From Calendula officinalis (lineage: Eukaryota; Streptophyta; Magnoliopsida; Asterales; Asteraceae), in contig OY970835.1 in assembly GCA_963853835.1 (NCBI GenBank), forward strand, positions 36,096,047-36,160,046: a stretch of 64,000 nucleotides of DNA, given 5' to 3'. The position numbers and the translations under genes are program-made. Below are positions 9,961 through 23,700 of this stretch, one piece after another. How positions within the stretch are numbered: position 1 is the first letter of the stretch; the number at the start of each line of letters is the position of its first letter. The notes beneath the pieces were generated by a model that was not told where the DNA came from, made no database searches, and saw nothing but the letters and a program-made list of their open reading frames with translations.

Positions 9961-12900
9961 TGCGTCGTCAAGAAGAGCCCTATGGGACCATATGGCCCCA
10001 AATTTGATTACCATGAAGGCCCTGATTTTATTTTCTTTTTCGTTTGAAATTAATATTTTGCATTTTGTTCCATAACTAGCGGGGTTCTACCTGCGCGTTG
10101 CTGCGGGGTATTTTTAGATGATAACCAAAAGATTGTTTACGGCCTTTTATATAACATCCAAAAGATCATCCATGCTACAAAAGATAGTTTATTGTCTTTT
10201 ACATAACATCCAAAAGATTATTTATACGGGCTGCTTTTTGTATATATCGGATTCTCTGTCGTTGGAAAAACGCGAATGGACAATAACTTTCTGGCTTCTC
10301 CTTTCGTGACGTCATGGTACCATTAAAACCTGGCATATAAAAATATGTTAACAATTCTGATGCTATTAGTATAACGACCTAAACAGTATAAAAGTGGACA
10401 CATAATAATCAACTAAAATAGGTAGTATTAGGTAAATGAATACTAAAACGGATCAAATGAGCCTAATATGGGATCGTTTTATATGTTTGTATTCTGTTAT
10501 TGACTTATTGAATATAAAATTTATCTGAACTTGGACCTTGAAACTGAGTTAGGTTGTCTATAACTTACCTTAATTTCTAATCACGCTATGTATGGTTGTA
10601 CTTTGTGTTGGATATTAATTAATTAAGTCCATATGTCATAGATCTGTTCACATATATGTTGTTCATATTAACTAATTAAGGTCAAGTTGTTATCATATAG
10701 ATTTGTTGATCTACAAATCTGATTAAGCCCTACTACCGGCTATGACTTAATATGCTATGACTTTGAATTTTTGAACGGCAAGTATAATTTGTTGTACCTG
10801 AGCTGATATTAAATTGATGAACTGATCCAATCTTTATATATTTGATACAACCTTACTTTGTTGTCTATTTTGAAATTTGTAAGATATTTTTTTAACAGCA
10901 TTTAATTATTTTCTTTAAGCTATTAGCAGGAGGAAGATGTATTTCATTTTTACTGGGTATCTTAAAGATTAGGACAACTAAAATTTGTTGTCTATTTGAC
11001 ATGTTCTGGAATAAAAGGCAAGGCAAACAGGTCAGGTGACCCATTATGCACGTATGTAGCACATTGTTTTTACCACCTCTAATTTATATCATCTTAAGTT
11101 AACATGCTATACATAATTTAAGAATCGGGGAAATAGAAAACATAAATCAGGCGTAAATGGATTCATCTATATTGTAACCTGTCTTTTTTAGGAACCGATA
11201 AAAAAAGATCAAACGGGCCAGCTGACCTGATTGGGACCAGAACCATAAATTCTTATTCGACCAATTTTTCACACGTGTAATCTATAAACGATTTGCGAAC
11301 TTATAAGTAGGGGGAGTGAAAAACGTGACAGATAAAGCTTTGAAGATCCTTAAGTAACTAAATTCTGGAACCATTTTTTTTATTTTCTAGGTCAAACAGT
11401 AACTAAATTAACAGAAACCTAAAATGAATTAGAAACCTAAATGGATTCATCTCTGTTGTAACCTGTGTTTTTCTACGATCGATTAAAAAAATCAAACAGG
11501 CCTAACAAATACTCATACGAACTACAAACGATTTGCAAACTTATAAGTACAATTACTGGAAAACCTAACAAATTACAACTTTAAGCTCCTTAAATAACTA
11601 AAATTTTGAAGCCAATTTTTACTCTTATAGGTCAATCAGAAATCCAAAATGAATTAGCCGGAAACCTAAATTAGACCTAAAGTGGGCTTAAATGATAATC
11701 AGACAGCAACCTTAAATTATTTACTGGAACATCATACTCTTTGTTAGTAAACTTATATAGCGAGCAAACACACAAGTATTCGTAATTGTATGATGCACTA
11801 ATTAATCATCCTATCTAATCTGAAATAGCAAAGCTGATAATTGAAAAGTCAAACTTAAAAGAAAAACATGATGGATGAAACTCACGATTACAGACGGGGG
11901 ACTGCGACTCCTTTTTTAATCTGTGAATCCAAAATTTGAAGCTCCATATTTGAAAAAGTAATCGACAGTTGTGGCCTGAAATTGTTGATGTAGGGGCGTT
12001 AAAAGAAAAGGAAGCTTAAAAAAGGAAACGATCAGAGTATAGCCCAAAGAGAAGAACCGTTAAAAACCCTAGTTGAAAAGTAAGAGACCCGATGGCTGTA
12101 ACAATGAAATTAGGTTTGTAGGTAGTGGCAAATCTGACATTCATAGGTACAACAGATGGCAAATATTCCGTCAACTGAGGTGGTAATGGGCAGATGGAGA
12201 TGAGAAATCAGGAGATAACATTTACCTTAAGCAAGAGGTGGCAGGTAGTTTTCACATTTAGCAGGAGGTGGCTTGCTAATTGAGATGAGGTGTGTTGTAA
12301 GTAGGACCTGGCATAAAGCAAATGGAATGACAACTATTCATCCATTACTATATTACAAATGTAATATAGTAAATAAATTTTCAACATGTTGAATTATTTG
12401 CAAAGAATTAGATATTTTTTTTATAAAAAAGTAACTATTTTATTTTTATTAGGGTTATCGTTTTTCCTTATTTAAGGTTGATAATGTTTAAGCTTTCATC
12501 GATCTAGTGTTTAACTCTTCAATTTTGTTTGCAAGATTCATATGTTAATAGGGGTCTAAATTTAAGAGGGAAAAATGGTGTTAATTCCTACTAAAATTTA
12601 GTAATTCATGTTCTAACCCATAAAATAATTGTCAAATATATTAGTTCTCTATCTTAAACTACCTTTTAATCTTTTGCCCAAAAATAATGAATTTTCAAAT
12701 GTATTGCTTATTTTCATACATATGTAGTATTAAATTAAAATAAGTATGATCTAAAGACCCTCTGCAACGCGCGAGCAAGTATTATCCTTATTTTATACAA
12801 TTATATTAATCAAATAAGTAGAATTATAAATAGGAATCAATAGTCCAATATCACATCTTTTTAAAAAAATTGAATTGTCTACAAAATAGCGAGAGGTTGT

Positions 12901-14790
12901 AACTAAATAAGGAAGATGAAATCATAATCCCCTAGGGCCTAGACACACCACTTCGTCCCCCTTCCTACAACTTCGGTTTTGCCAACTAATATTAAAGATG
13001 TATGTGTACTTGAGAAGTCAATAATATAGTCAACAGTTAAAATGATATTAATGGCAGAGAGACTGCTTAGTATAGTCTTTAAGTCTTTTCGTTCAAAAAT
13101 ATATAGTCTCAAAGTCTTAAATAGTTCGGGCCTAAAATTTTAAAACCCGGACACCCGGCCCTGGTCATGTTTCTATTTTATGTCCGAGTCCGGCTAGCAG
13201 AGCTAATTAACACGCTGTTTCTGAGTATTAGATTATGTGTAAGTGGGTGATCAAACCTTTTGTTACCCTCTGGCATCTGCCACATCGACGTCACATCAGC
13301 TCGACCTAATACATTTACAAACCCTGACGAAATCCATGTAACAGGCAACCAAACCCTTCCCCTTTAAACTTTTGGTGACCTGCATCAGTCGCATAGACTA
13401 CCAAACAGCCTTAAGGACGCGTCGGGCTTGTCATCATATTAGGGGACAACGTCTAGCAAGGGGACAAGAGGGGGATGCAGGGGTGACACACCCCTTACAC
13501 CTAGTCTTAGAGAAACAATTATATAACACTTAAAAGATTTGAAAGTCAATAATCTAAACAATTAAAATTGAACTGAAATATAAATTTTTTTGAAGGAAAA
13601 CTAATCATAAAACTATGCAATTTGTCATATAACCGTATTTGACGAAAACGTACAATGAGAGTTACACCGTCCTTCGGCTTTTATTAGCAAAGAGACAATG
13701 GAAATGTGATCAACTCGGCCGTTATGATGTTGACGCCTTAACATACTATCCGGTGATGGTACACATCTTACAGCGTATAGTACAAGTATGCTGGAATCTT
13801 GGTCAATCTTGCTCCTACGTCACATTATGCCATATCGAAATGGAAAAAACAATTTCCTCGTGCTTTCTCATCTATATCAAAATTATACTTCGGTTCAAGA
13901 ATTAAATACAACTTTAATTTCATACCAAATCCAATTAACATTATTTAAGTACTTAATTAAAAAGAAAAACGTTTAATATCCGATAAAAAGAATTATGATT
14001 AAAATTAGTAATTTAATCATGCAGAAAAATCAAAATATAATTAGGAAATTAAGTAGTTATCCATATAAAGTCAAATATGTTGTGTTATCGTTGTGGATAG
14101 CTCAGAATCCTGTATACAGCTCACAATTCTGACCTTTAATATATATTCAATAGATTATTTGTTTTTAAGTTAACCACAAAAATCACGCGTATTATATTTA
14201 TACAATATAGAACTTGCAGGCTTAGTTTAATTAATTATGTACAAAAGGTATTCTTGCTTACAGCAGGTTTTTTGGGATGATCAAATTTTGCATATGATAT
14301 TCACAAGCTAATTGTTTTTGACTTGTTGTCATTTTTAAACTTACTCTAACTGATAAATATTTATTAATTGAATATATAATTTGTAGAAGATCATTTAAGA
14401 TATAGTATATTCATCACCAAATGATTACTTGCAAGCTCAGTTTTTAAAGTTGAAAAATAAAGACAAAAGTAAATAGCGGGTGATTTTCCTATCACAACTT
14501 TTAATTTATTTACCACAACTGTTGTTTAATATGCTTGTATGATTAACTGTAAAACTTGTATGTTGTTGTATAAAAAGTAAAAATTGTGATATATAAATAA
14601 ATTTCCAAAGCAAATAGACACGTCCAAGAAATTTCTTGAAAAGCATATCTGAATTACTCAAATAGAAAAAATAACGTTGATAGTTTTGTACGAGGATAAG
14701 TCAACCTCCTAATATTATACGGAAGTGTAAGGGTGTATAATGAAACTTCACAAAAGTAAAGGATACTATTGCATTTATCGAATTTAAGAA
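9961..14790. other. Long non-coding stretch of decayed DNA
   Basis: Nearly 5 kb without a convincing gene. A possible minus-strand Helitron end (CTAG at 10076-10079 beside a GC-rich CTGCGCGTTGCTGCGGGG) lies near the left end, and a similar GCAACGCGCGAGC motif near 12760. A diverged tandem duplication occupies about 11140-11640. The remaining sequence is AT-rich with short ORFs (such as 13639-13905) that lack known domains. Confidence 0.5.
11140..11645. repeat. Diverged tandem duplication, unit about 265 bp
   Basis: Two successive blocks share an ordered series of words: AAATGGATTCATCT, TTGTAACCTGT, GATCAAACGGGCC / AATCAAACAGGCC, AAACGATTTGC, AACTTATAAGTA and TAGGTCAA. Spacing is similar and many substitutions separate them. 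Function unknown. Confidence 0.55.
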
Positions 14791-14800
14791 GAAAACGATC

Positions 14801-14810
14801 TATTTATACC
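14801..14810 (+). promoter_or_regulatory. TATA box of truncated F-box gene
   Basis: TATTTATACC lies 34-43 bp upstream of the ATG at 14844. The paralogous gene has ATATATACCC at the equivalent place. Confidence 0.5.
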
Positions 14811-14843
14811 CCATGGCACTTTTAGAATTCAGAAGTAGATTCC

Positions 14844-15560
14844 ATGGCGATTGCTGATATCCATGAAGAGATCATTAAAACACACATCTTGACCAAACTC
14901 GATGGTCAAACACTCGCATCGGCCGGCTGTGCATCTTCCAATCTACAATCCCTTTGCTCCGATCGGAAACTATGGTCCGATATCTGCTCTACCGAATGGC
15001 CTTCTACCGTTGACCCTTTAGTCAACGAAGCCATCTCCAACTTCCCGTCCGGCCACCGGTCCTTTTACTCCGACAGCTTCCCATCTCCCACCCACCACCT
15101 CGCAACCACCGCATCATTACCTCCAACTTCCCAAATCATCTCCGCCGTCGACCTCAGATTCCACAACGAACTTGTATTTTCCAAGGTTGAATCAACCGAC
15201 ACTAAACCGACTGACTGGTTCCAGTCTACGCCGTTCCGTGTCGATTTACTTGAACCCAAAGAACTCGTCCCGACGGCGGTGAAAATCTCCGGCGACAATC
15301 AGGAACTGATAACGAATCTTGAAAACCACATGACGTTGAGTTGGATCATGATAGACCCAACCCTGAACCGGGCGGTTAATTTATCCAGTTTTAAGCCCGT
15401 TTCCGTTCATCGGAACTGGTTGACCGGCGACATAGAGTTGACTTTCGCCGTCGTGATCATTTACGATAACGATCACGTGAGCTGCAATATACATATCACG
15501 TGCCGGGTACAAGAAGGCGGCGGGGAGTTACACGTGAGTGGGATGAATAATTGCTTATAA
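14844..15560 (+). pseudogene. C-terminally truncated F-box protein, At2g27310-like
   Basis: Single-exon ORF of 238 residues. Residues 5-50 form an F-box (DIHEEIIKTHILTKLDGQTL, then LQSLCSDRKLWSDIC), which binds Skp1/ASK in SCF ubiquitin ligases. The remainder matches its neighbour at 47980-48936 almost residue for residue (DWFQSTPFRVDLLEPKELVP, NLSSFKPV, RNWLTGDIELTFAVV). Homology stops abruptly at HVSG, where this copy reads MNNCL and a stop. The paralogue continues for about 80 residues, including a basic stretch and a C-terminal hydrophobic segment. The frame is otherwise open and a TATA box is present, so a shortened protein could be made; loss of the C-terminus argues for a degraded duplicate. 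Confidence 0.75.
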
Positions 15561-17211
15561 ACTACAATAAATATAATATTTGTGAAGATTTATATACATA
15601 GCTTGTTATCCAATAAATTTAGATAAGTCTATTTATAAATTATAATAAAAATCTTCAAATTAACCTTCGAATTTCGGATATATTATTGGATGATATAAAT
15701 AAAAGTTATAATACCCTTATTAGATAAGGATAACTTAAGATAAACTACATGACACCATGCATACTGGACGTCCTAGATTAAGCAGAGATGATTACTGAAT
15801 CATTGGATAAACTAAAATATATTAACTATTAATTCTTACAGGTATTGGAATGAGCTCTAACTAGCTAATTCATAATATGGTTGGATAAATTTGTTATATG
15901 TGATAACAATACTCTAAGGAAAATGATAAGTACTGAGTACTGACTTGGGTTATATATTAAGATGGTAATGGTAATTAAGTTATGTATAAGGAATTTATAT
16001 ACCAGTACGAAGTCCATAGTAAACATATGTAGATTTAGGAGTAGATTAAGATTTACCATTAAAAAATAAGTTAATAAATCAGCCTATTCATTTTAAAAAT
16101 TACATATTCATATTTAATCTATGTACTAATTAATTATATCTTACAAGTAACTATTAGAACTACTGTTAACACAAAACTCAACTAGTCCAGGCTCTCTCGT
16201 TTTTCTGGCTCTCAAAGCGGTTCAAGTCCAGGAGTTTGGCGAATCAATGGTCGAATTGGCTATCGGATCCATTGACGTGCTTTTAGATTAATTTTAGTGT
16301 TTGTGGTGTTTTCTTCTCATGTTTTATTGGAGTTTTAGATTTATTCTCATCTGGCTTTGTATTGTATCTAAACTCTTGTACCTTCTGCTAGTATCTTACG
16401 AGCATTTCTAATATAGTTGTTTGGATTTTTTTTCGGGGGTGATGATAATGCCGAACCTCCCGGGTTGGTTCCTTCTAACCGGGATTTCTCCTCTTGTGGG
16501 TTTGAGTAGTCGGGTGTTACGGTGGGACAAGCTGCTTTGAAAGCCGCCTCGTGTAAAGTGACAAAACACGAGAAATCATGCATTGAAAATCAACACGTGT
16601 TCATTCCTTTTGCATTTGATACTTTCGGAATCCTTGCGCCTGAGGCGGTGAAGCTTCTTAACAGAGTCCAATGTGTTATGCATAGCAATGTTATGACACC
16701 CAGATCCACAAATGTTGTTTTTAAAATAATTAGTTTTGCAATTCAAAAAGACATAGTGGCGCAGCTTGTTGCCCGTTTGCCTTCTTTATCCATGTAAAAA
16801 ATGATATTCTGAAATGAAATGGTAAACCATTATTGTGAAGGAAAAAAAAATATACATATGATGTATGTCTATAGCATGCTTGGGCCCGTCTTACATGCAT
16901 CTTGCTTTCAGAGTGTTCAAAATTTGGGGGTAGACGTAAGACATCCCTTAAATTCAACATCCATCATCACTAATATACATTAAAAATTAAATAATCAAGT
17001 TCCCAAAAGTTGTCCTATAGTCGGCGACGAATTTGTCAACAATCTTTTTATAATATTGAATTATTTAGTATAAATATTTGTAATTATAAAATGATTACAC
17101 CAAATATATATGGGGTGCTGCAAATTATATTGTGTTTGAAAAGTGACTGGTGGGGCATTTGGACTCGACTTTATAAAAAAACATATACTAGTCATAAAAA
17201 TGATTTACTTA
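15561..17211. other. Spacer with a possible retroelement or gene fragment at 16200-16800
   Basis: AT-rich. At 16522-16797 a plus-strand frame of 91 residues (AALKAASCKVTKHEKSC, HVFIPFAFDTFGILAPEAV, QLVARLP) has a composition and G/C level unlike its surroundings. It resembles a tail seen in dispersed multi-copy plant sequences, perhaps of retroelement origin. I cannot name the family with confidence. No start context or complete gene is evident. Confidence 0.35.
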
Positions 17212-17697
17212 GGGCACCCACATCGGCAATTTCAAATGAATTGCAAATTAATTCTAAACTCAATAGAAAGCTACATAAGCTTTTGAGTTTCAAATTATGA
17301 AAGTCTATTTGAAATGCAATATGGCCCACAAAGAATATTATATATGTAATATTTACTTGCTTTTCAATTTTTAGTATGTAAATCAGTATATATACATGTA
17401 CATAACTGAAAGTAATTTTTATAATATTTATTATTTTATACTTATTTTATATTATAAGAATATTTTATATTTGAAAATATTATTTTAATAAAAAAAATTA
17501 TATTTATGTTAGTTAATTAATGTGTAATTGTTATATTTTTAATATTTAAGATATATATTAAAAGATATAATTGAAACTTGATGTGATAGTGGGCCCACTT
17601 TTGAAATTGTGTTGTAGTTGCAGTGATGTGGAAAACAATTGCAAAGCTGACGTGGCACAATTGAAATCCAAATGATATCTCATGGATGTGGATGACC
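17212..17697. mobile_element. MITE, PIF/Harbinger-like
   Basis: Terminal inverted repeats GGGCACCCACATC (from 17212) and GATGTGGATGACC (to 17697) are imperfect but clear. They are flanked by TTA on both sides (17209-17211 and 17698-17700). About 486 bp, AT-rich, non-coding. Confidence 0.7.
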
Positions 17698-17824
17698 TTA
17701 CAATAACAAAGTTGTAAATGATACATCTAATACTTCTATAAGATTATACATCAAAACGTTATTTCAAATAAAAATATATATTAAAATAAGATCATACCTC
17801 TAGTATTATTTCAGTTTGTGGGGT

Positions 17825-17872
17825 TCCATCTTAAAACCAATTGATTTTAAGATGGAACCTCATAACCTTACA
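17825..17872 (+). mobile_element. TRIM LTR remnant 1, interrupted by the Tekay element
   Basis: The block CTTAAAACCAATTGATTTT ... CTCATAACCTTACA aligns with the 3' half of the two TRIM LTRs at 29487-29600 and 29717-29828. It is followed by TAG, then the Tekay insertion. Beyond that insertion the sequence resumes with the TRIM primer-binding site. It also forms a perfect 14-bp hairpin (GTTCCATCTTAAAA with its complement at 17846-17859). Confidence 0.65.
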
Positions 17873-17875
17873 TAG

Positions 17876-20726
17876 TGTCACACCCCGCCAAAATGGTTTT
17901 GCGGAAGAACGAGGTGCGACTAATTAGCAACATAACACATCAATAATAGTAACTTCGCATAAATAGAAAATTGGATTGCCAATGTCGTTACAAAAATCAA
18001 AATGTAATTGTTTAAACATAAACCAAAATAAATGTTTTGAAATGAAAGACTTGTGTCATAAAGACTTATTCTTGAAAATCAATGCATGACAATCCTTGAC
18101 AAATTAGAACCTTGAAATGACTTAGTTTCCGTTACCTGAGAAAACATATAGAAAAAGTGTCAACACAATGGTTGGTGAGTTCACAGGTTTTGTGAATTCG
18201 TAAAAGTATCATCACAATCGTTGTGTACAAATCATGTACAAAAATAGTTTAGGTGCAATGCATAATCTCTCGCAAGCTAGCTAAGCAAACAAGTTAAGGT
18301 ATAATCAAAGAGCCTATAATCAAACCATAAATCTAATTGTTAGAATATAAAGCTCAAACAAGGTTAGGCTAGCGCATAACTAGCCATGAGCGGGGGATCA
18401 ATCCCGATAGTACTATCTCTATATTCCTTGGCTAACACATTAGTTAATGATTACTGTTAAACGTGGACTCGCAATATGGTCCGTTTGTCCTTCATGGTAG
18501 GTACGTGTTTACAACAATGATTACACAAGGATTATTTATTGCAAAATAGTTGAATAGTATATGTTTTCTCCCCCAGGTAAAATAGTTATAAAAAACAGTA
18601 AAAGTGGGGCCGTGAAACTCACCTTAGCGAAGCTTCCAAATTCGTAAATCCACAAAGTTTGGGATTCCAACCAAAGATTCCTAGCGTCCTAAACGCATAT
18701 GTATAGTTAATAAGTGACGGTCTAAAATGACTCGCCTAGACTATATGATGCATGAATGTTTCTCTCAACTTGAATTTAGATGTAAGCGATACGTTGGTGA
18801 CTCGATAGGGTTGGACTTATATGTTTAATATAGTTATGTAAGTAAAGTTTATTTTCTACAATACTTTTACTTTATTCGTATATATCAATTTGTTAACCAA
18901 AGTTAATTATTTAATCAAAGATAATAATTATAAATAATTATTAATTAAATAATAATTAAAGAAAATGATTTTAAATATTAATTCATCATTAAATAATTAA
19001 TTGTTAAATAAATATTAATTAAATAAATATTTAATTAATTAGATAAATAAATAAATAAACAAGTAATTAAATAATTAAATAAATAGATAAATAATTTAAA
19101 TAAATAAATAATTATTTAATTTTTAAAATAAAACTTACTGTTTCAGTTTATAATAATTTTTAATATTATATTTTATTTATTTATTTACTTTTTTTAAAAT
19201 CTTATAAAAGAAGTATTGGGCTAAATTAGATTATATCAATAAAAGAAGACTGATGGGCTAAAAATATCAAGAACGAATTGGGCTAACAGATTCAGCCTGT
19301 TGGACTGCGCTTTTGGGCCGGCCAGTAGGCCAAGGCCTAATCGATTTAGCAAATTAATATTGAACAGGTTTTTGGGCTACAAAAGGTTTGGGCTTTAAGA
19401 TTTAAATAAAATAACTGATCTGGGCTTAAATTTATTTCAGATATTGACTTGCACTTTCGACCATTCTGCACAGTCGCCGGAAATCAGGAGCAGCGGCCGG
19501 CGATGGCCGGAAACCACCAAAAAAAATAAAAATAAATCAGAAACTAGTATGGGCAGCCGAGACTCATGCTAAAACACGGAAACCCGGTTAGTAATGAATA
19601 AAACTTAACGAACCAAACACACTGTCGGTGTGTGTTTGAGTGACGGTTGTGACGTATAATCGTCGCCGCCGGAAAAACCGAGCTTTCGCCGGACTATGAA
19701 CCCGTTAGATGATTTACCCGAATGACCACCCATCACAAACGACATCTCACTCAACGCATTGCTCATTTATAAAATATAAAAAAAAAATAAACCGTTTCGT
19801 TTTCAAGATTAAGTGCCGGCGCACACACACACCCACTGTGTGTGTCGCCGGAGAAGATGACCCAAACACCCAGAAGCTAATCGGACGGAAAACTACCGAG
19901 TATGCATGCTAAACATAAACGAAAAAGAACAGTAAAGGTTTATACCTTTCGAGGAAGAATGACCGAGAATGTGAACGATCGCCGGAGAGCTTGCGTCGCC
20001 GGAAGCTGTGGAGATCGCCGGGATAGTACTGTGATCGTGAGGAGGTGATTTTTCTGCTGGGTTTTGCCAAAGGTGGAGGAGAGAGAGAGGGTAGAGTATT
20101 ATATAGGGGTAGACTAGGGTTGAAAAGTGATAGATGATAGACTCTAATTTGAATATAATATATTTTAATAATGAGAACGTGTACCTGATCATTGGGGATT
20201 TGGTATTTGACTGAATCATACTATGATGGATAAGAATCACTATTATTAAAATATTATAGATATTTACTGGTGTAAATGGAACTTCGCTGACCACATTTGA
20301 ACTTTTAAATTCCACAATGGAATGGCACCATGCATGCACATGCATTTCGAAAAGGCCAGAGGTATCTCAAAATTCTTTTGAGATTATTATTATTATTATT
20401 ATTATTATTATGTTAAATTTGTATCTTTTATTTTTGTATTTTAGTTTGAACCACTTTTGTATCAATCACTTTAATTTAGTTATAACTTTATTATATAAAA
20501 TTCATACTTTTGATTTGGGTTTTGTCACCAACTCGCTAAATTACAGTTAACCACTGTACCATTTGTAATTACTTGCATAATTGATGTGTACAAATTAATA
20601 TATAAATTTGTATGATTCGTTAAACTTTAGCGATAAAAAGTGTACTATTATTTATGTCATAGAAAATGCAAACTAAGTAATAGACATTAGACGTTGGTTA
20701 AATACCCAATCGCGAGGGTTGTCACA
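17876..20726 (-). repeat. Tekay 3' LTR (left copy)
   Basis: Starts TGTCACACCCCGCC and ends GGGTTGTCACA; 2851 bp. Contains a short ATT array (about 20383-20410) that is expanded in the other LTR. A 150-codon frame (19893-20345) present in both LTRs has no recognisable domain and is not called. Confidence 0.95.
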
Positions 20727-20740
20727 TTCTCCCCTCGTTA
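20727..20740 (-). promoter_or_regulatory. Polypurine tract of Tekay element
   Basis: Read on the minus strand, TAACGAGGGGAGAA abuts the start of the 3' LTR, the place where plus-strand DNA synthesis is primed. Confidence 0.8.
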
Positions 20741-20776
20741 AAGAAATTTCGTCCCGAAATTTAAGATGAGAACTTA

Positions 20777-23700
20777 CTAGTTTTGGGGTTTGGAAAAGAG
20801 ATGCGGATATTTGCGTTTCATCTGATCTTCTCGTTCCCATGTGTACTCAGGACCTCGTTTAGAATTCCAACGTACTTTCACAATCTTGATTCTACTTCGG
20901 CGAAGTTTTTGTACTTTCCAGTCGGAAATTTCAATGGGTTCTTCGGTAAAGTGTAGTCTATCGTCGATGGCTATTTCTTCAGTCGGTACAATTAGAGTTT
21001 CATCAGACAAACACTTTTTAAGATTTGACACATGGAAAGTGTCGTGAATACTACTAAGTTCTTGCGGTAGTTGTAACCGGTAGGCTACCGGGCCAATCCT
21101 TTCCAAGATTTCAAATGGTCCAACATATCGAGGGTTTAGTTTTCCTCGTTTACCAAAACGAGCAATGCCTTTCCAAGGAGATACTTTCAACAAAACTTTG
21201 TCGCCTACAGCGAATTCTAGTGGTTTGCGACGATTGTCGGCATAGCTCTTTTGTCTATCTCTGGCCGCTTTGATTCGGTCTTTAATTTGGAAAATTTTGT
21301 CAGTAGTTTCTTGAAGCATTTCAGGACCAGTTATTTGACTGTCACCCACTTCATTCCAACAAAGTGGTGATCGACACTTACGACCATAAAGTGCCTCGAA
21401 TGGTGCGGCCTTGATGGTTGTGTGATAGCTGTTATTATACGAGAATTCAGCCAAGGGGAGGTGAGTATCCCAATTACCACCAAAGTCTATCACACAGGCC
21501 CGCAACATATCCTCTAGAGTTTGGATAGTTCGCTCACTTTGACCATCGGTTTGAGGGTGATATGCTGTACTCATGTCGAGTCGAGTCCCTAGAGACTTTT
21601 GCAGCGATTGCCAGAAATGAGAAGTAAAACGACTATCTCTATCAGAGATTATAGAAATTGGTACTCCATGCCGAGATACAATTTCTTTGAGATAGATTCT
21701 AGTTAATTTTTCCATTTGGTCAGTTTCTCTGATAGGAATGAAATGTGCCGATTTGGTAAGTCGATTGATGATTACCCAAATCGTGTCATGACCATTCTTG
21801 GTTCGAGGTAGTTTAGTGATGAAATCCATGGCGATTTCTTCCCATTTCCATTCGGGAATTTCAGGTTGTTGCAGAAGACCAGAAGGTTTTTGGTATTCCG
21901 CCTTTACCTTAGAACAAGTTAGGCACTTGCTGACATAGATAGCAATTTCGTTTTTCATGTTGGGCCACCAATAGAGTTTCTTAATATCATGGTACATCTT
22001 GTCAGCACCTGGATGAATGGAGTATTTAGATTTGTGTGCTTCCTCTAGGATAATTTCACGAAGATTTCCGAAATTTGGAACCCATGTTCGCTCCATGAAA
22101 CATAGTGTTCCTACCGAGTTGGTTTCTAATTGTTTTTCCATACCACGAAGGGATTCATTTTTAAGATTTTCGACCTTTAAAGCTTCGGTTTGCGTGACAC
22201 GAATTTGTGCAAAGAAGTTCGTGTGAATCCTCATTCCCAATGACCTTACACGCTTGGGTTTGGTTCTTTCTTTTCTACTTAAGGCATCAGCTACCACGTT
22301 TGCCTTTCCAGGATGGTACTTGATTTCACATTCGTAATCGTTTAGTAGTTCGATCCACCTTCGTTGTCTCATATTTAATTCCTTTTGGTCGAAGATGTGT
22401 TGAAGGCTTTTGTGGTCAGTGTAAATTGTGCATTTGGTTCCATATAGATAGTGTCGCCATATCTTCAAGGCAAACACCACTGCACCTAGTTCAAGATCGT
22501 GAGTGGTATGATTCTTTTCGTGCCCTTTCAATTGTCGAGATGCATAGGCAATCACCTTTTCTCTTTGCATCAATACACATCCCAAGCCTTGATAGGATGC
22601 ATCACAATATACCACGAAGTCATCGGTTCCTTCAGGAAGTGATAGGATAGGAGCACTACAAAGTTTTTCCTTTAGCAATTGGAAGGATGCTTCTTGTTTT
22701 TCTCCCCATTCGAACTTCTTATCTTTCTGAGTGAGGCAAGTTAGAGATTGAGCGATTTTTGAGAAATTTTCAATGAATCGACGGTAGTAACCGGCTAAAC
22801 CTAAGAATTGTCGCACTTCAGTCGGTGTCTTAGGTGCTTCCCAATTCTTGATAGCCTTTATTTTTGCTGGGTCAACGTGGATTCCGTCTTGGTTAATCAC
22901 GTGACCGAGGAATTGTACTTCTCTTAACCAAAATTCACACTTCGAGAATTTAGCGTACAACTTTTCTTTTTCTAACAGTTCGAGAATGAGTCTGAGGTGT
23001 TTTTCGTGATCGCTTTTGTTTTTGGAATAGATTAGAATGTCGTCAATGAATACGATCACAAACTTATCAAGATAGGGTTTGCAAACTCGGTTCATTAGGT
23101 CCATAAAAACAGCTGGAGCATTCGTCAAACCAAATGGCATAACGAGGAATTCATAGTGACCGTAACGTGTACGAAAAGCGGTTTTTGGAATGCTGTCCTC
23201 TTGGACTTTCAACTGATGGTATCCAGATCGTAAATCGATTTTCGAATAATAACTAGAACCTTGGAGCTGATCGAATAAATCGTCGATTCTTGGGAGAGGA
23301 TATCGGTTTTTAACGGTTACTTTATTAAGTTCGCGATAATCGATGCACATTCTCATCGATCCATCTTTCTTTTTAACAAAAAGGACCGGAGCTCCCCAAG
23401 GCGAGAAACTCGGTCGAATGAATCCAAGATCAAGGAGTTCTTGGAGTTGGGAAGAAAGCTCTTGCATTTCAGATGGTGCAAGACGATATGGTGAGCGTGC
23501 GATCGGTGCGGCTCCCGGGACTAAGTCAATGCAAAACTCGACTTGTCTCTTAGGTGGTACTCCTGGCAAATCATCAGGAAATACGCTGGGAAATTCACGC
23601 ACGATAGGAATATCTTCAAGTCGTCTTTCCTTGACTTTCTTGTCTACAACATGTGCGAGAAATGCTTGGTACCCTTTCCTCAAATACTTTTGAGCCTTCA

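Noticed and set aside
13639..13976. Two overlapping ORFs of 62-88 codons
   Set aside because: No domain, no conserved neighbour, no promoter context; length is within chance for this region.
19893..20345. 150-codon minus-strand ORF present in both Tekay LTRs
   Set aside because: LTR identity alone preserves it; composition is low-complexity and no domain is recognisable.
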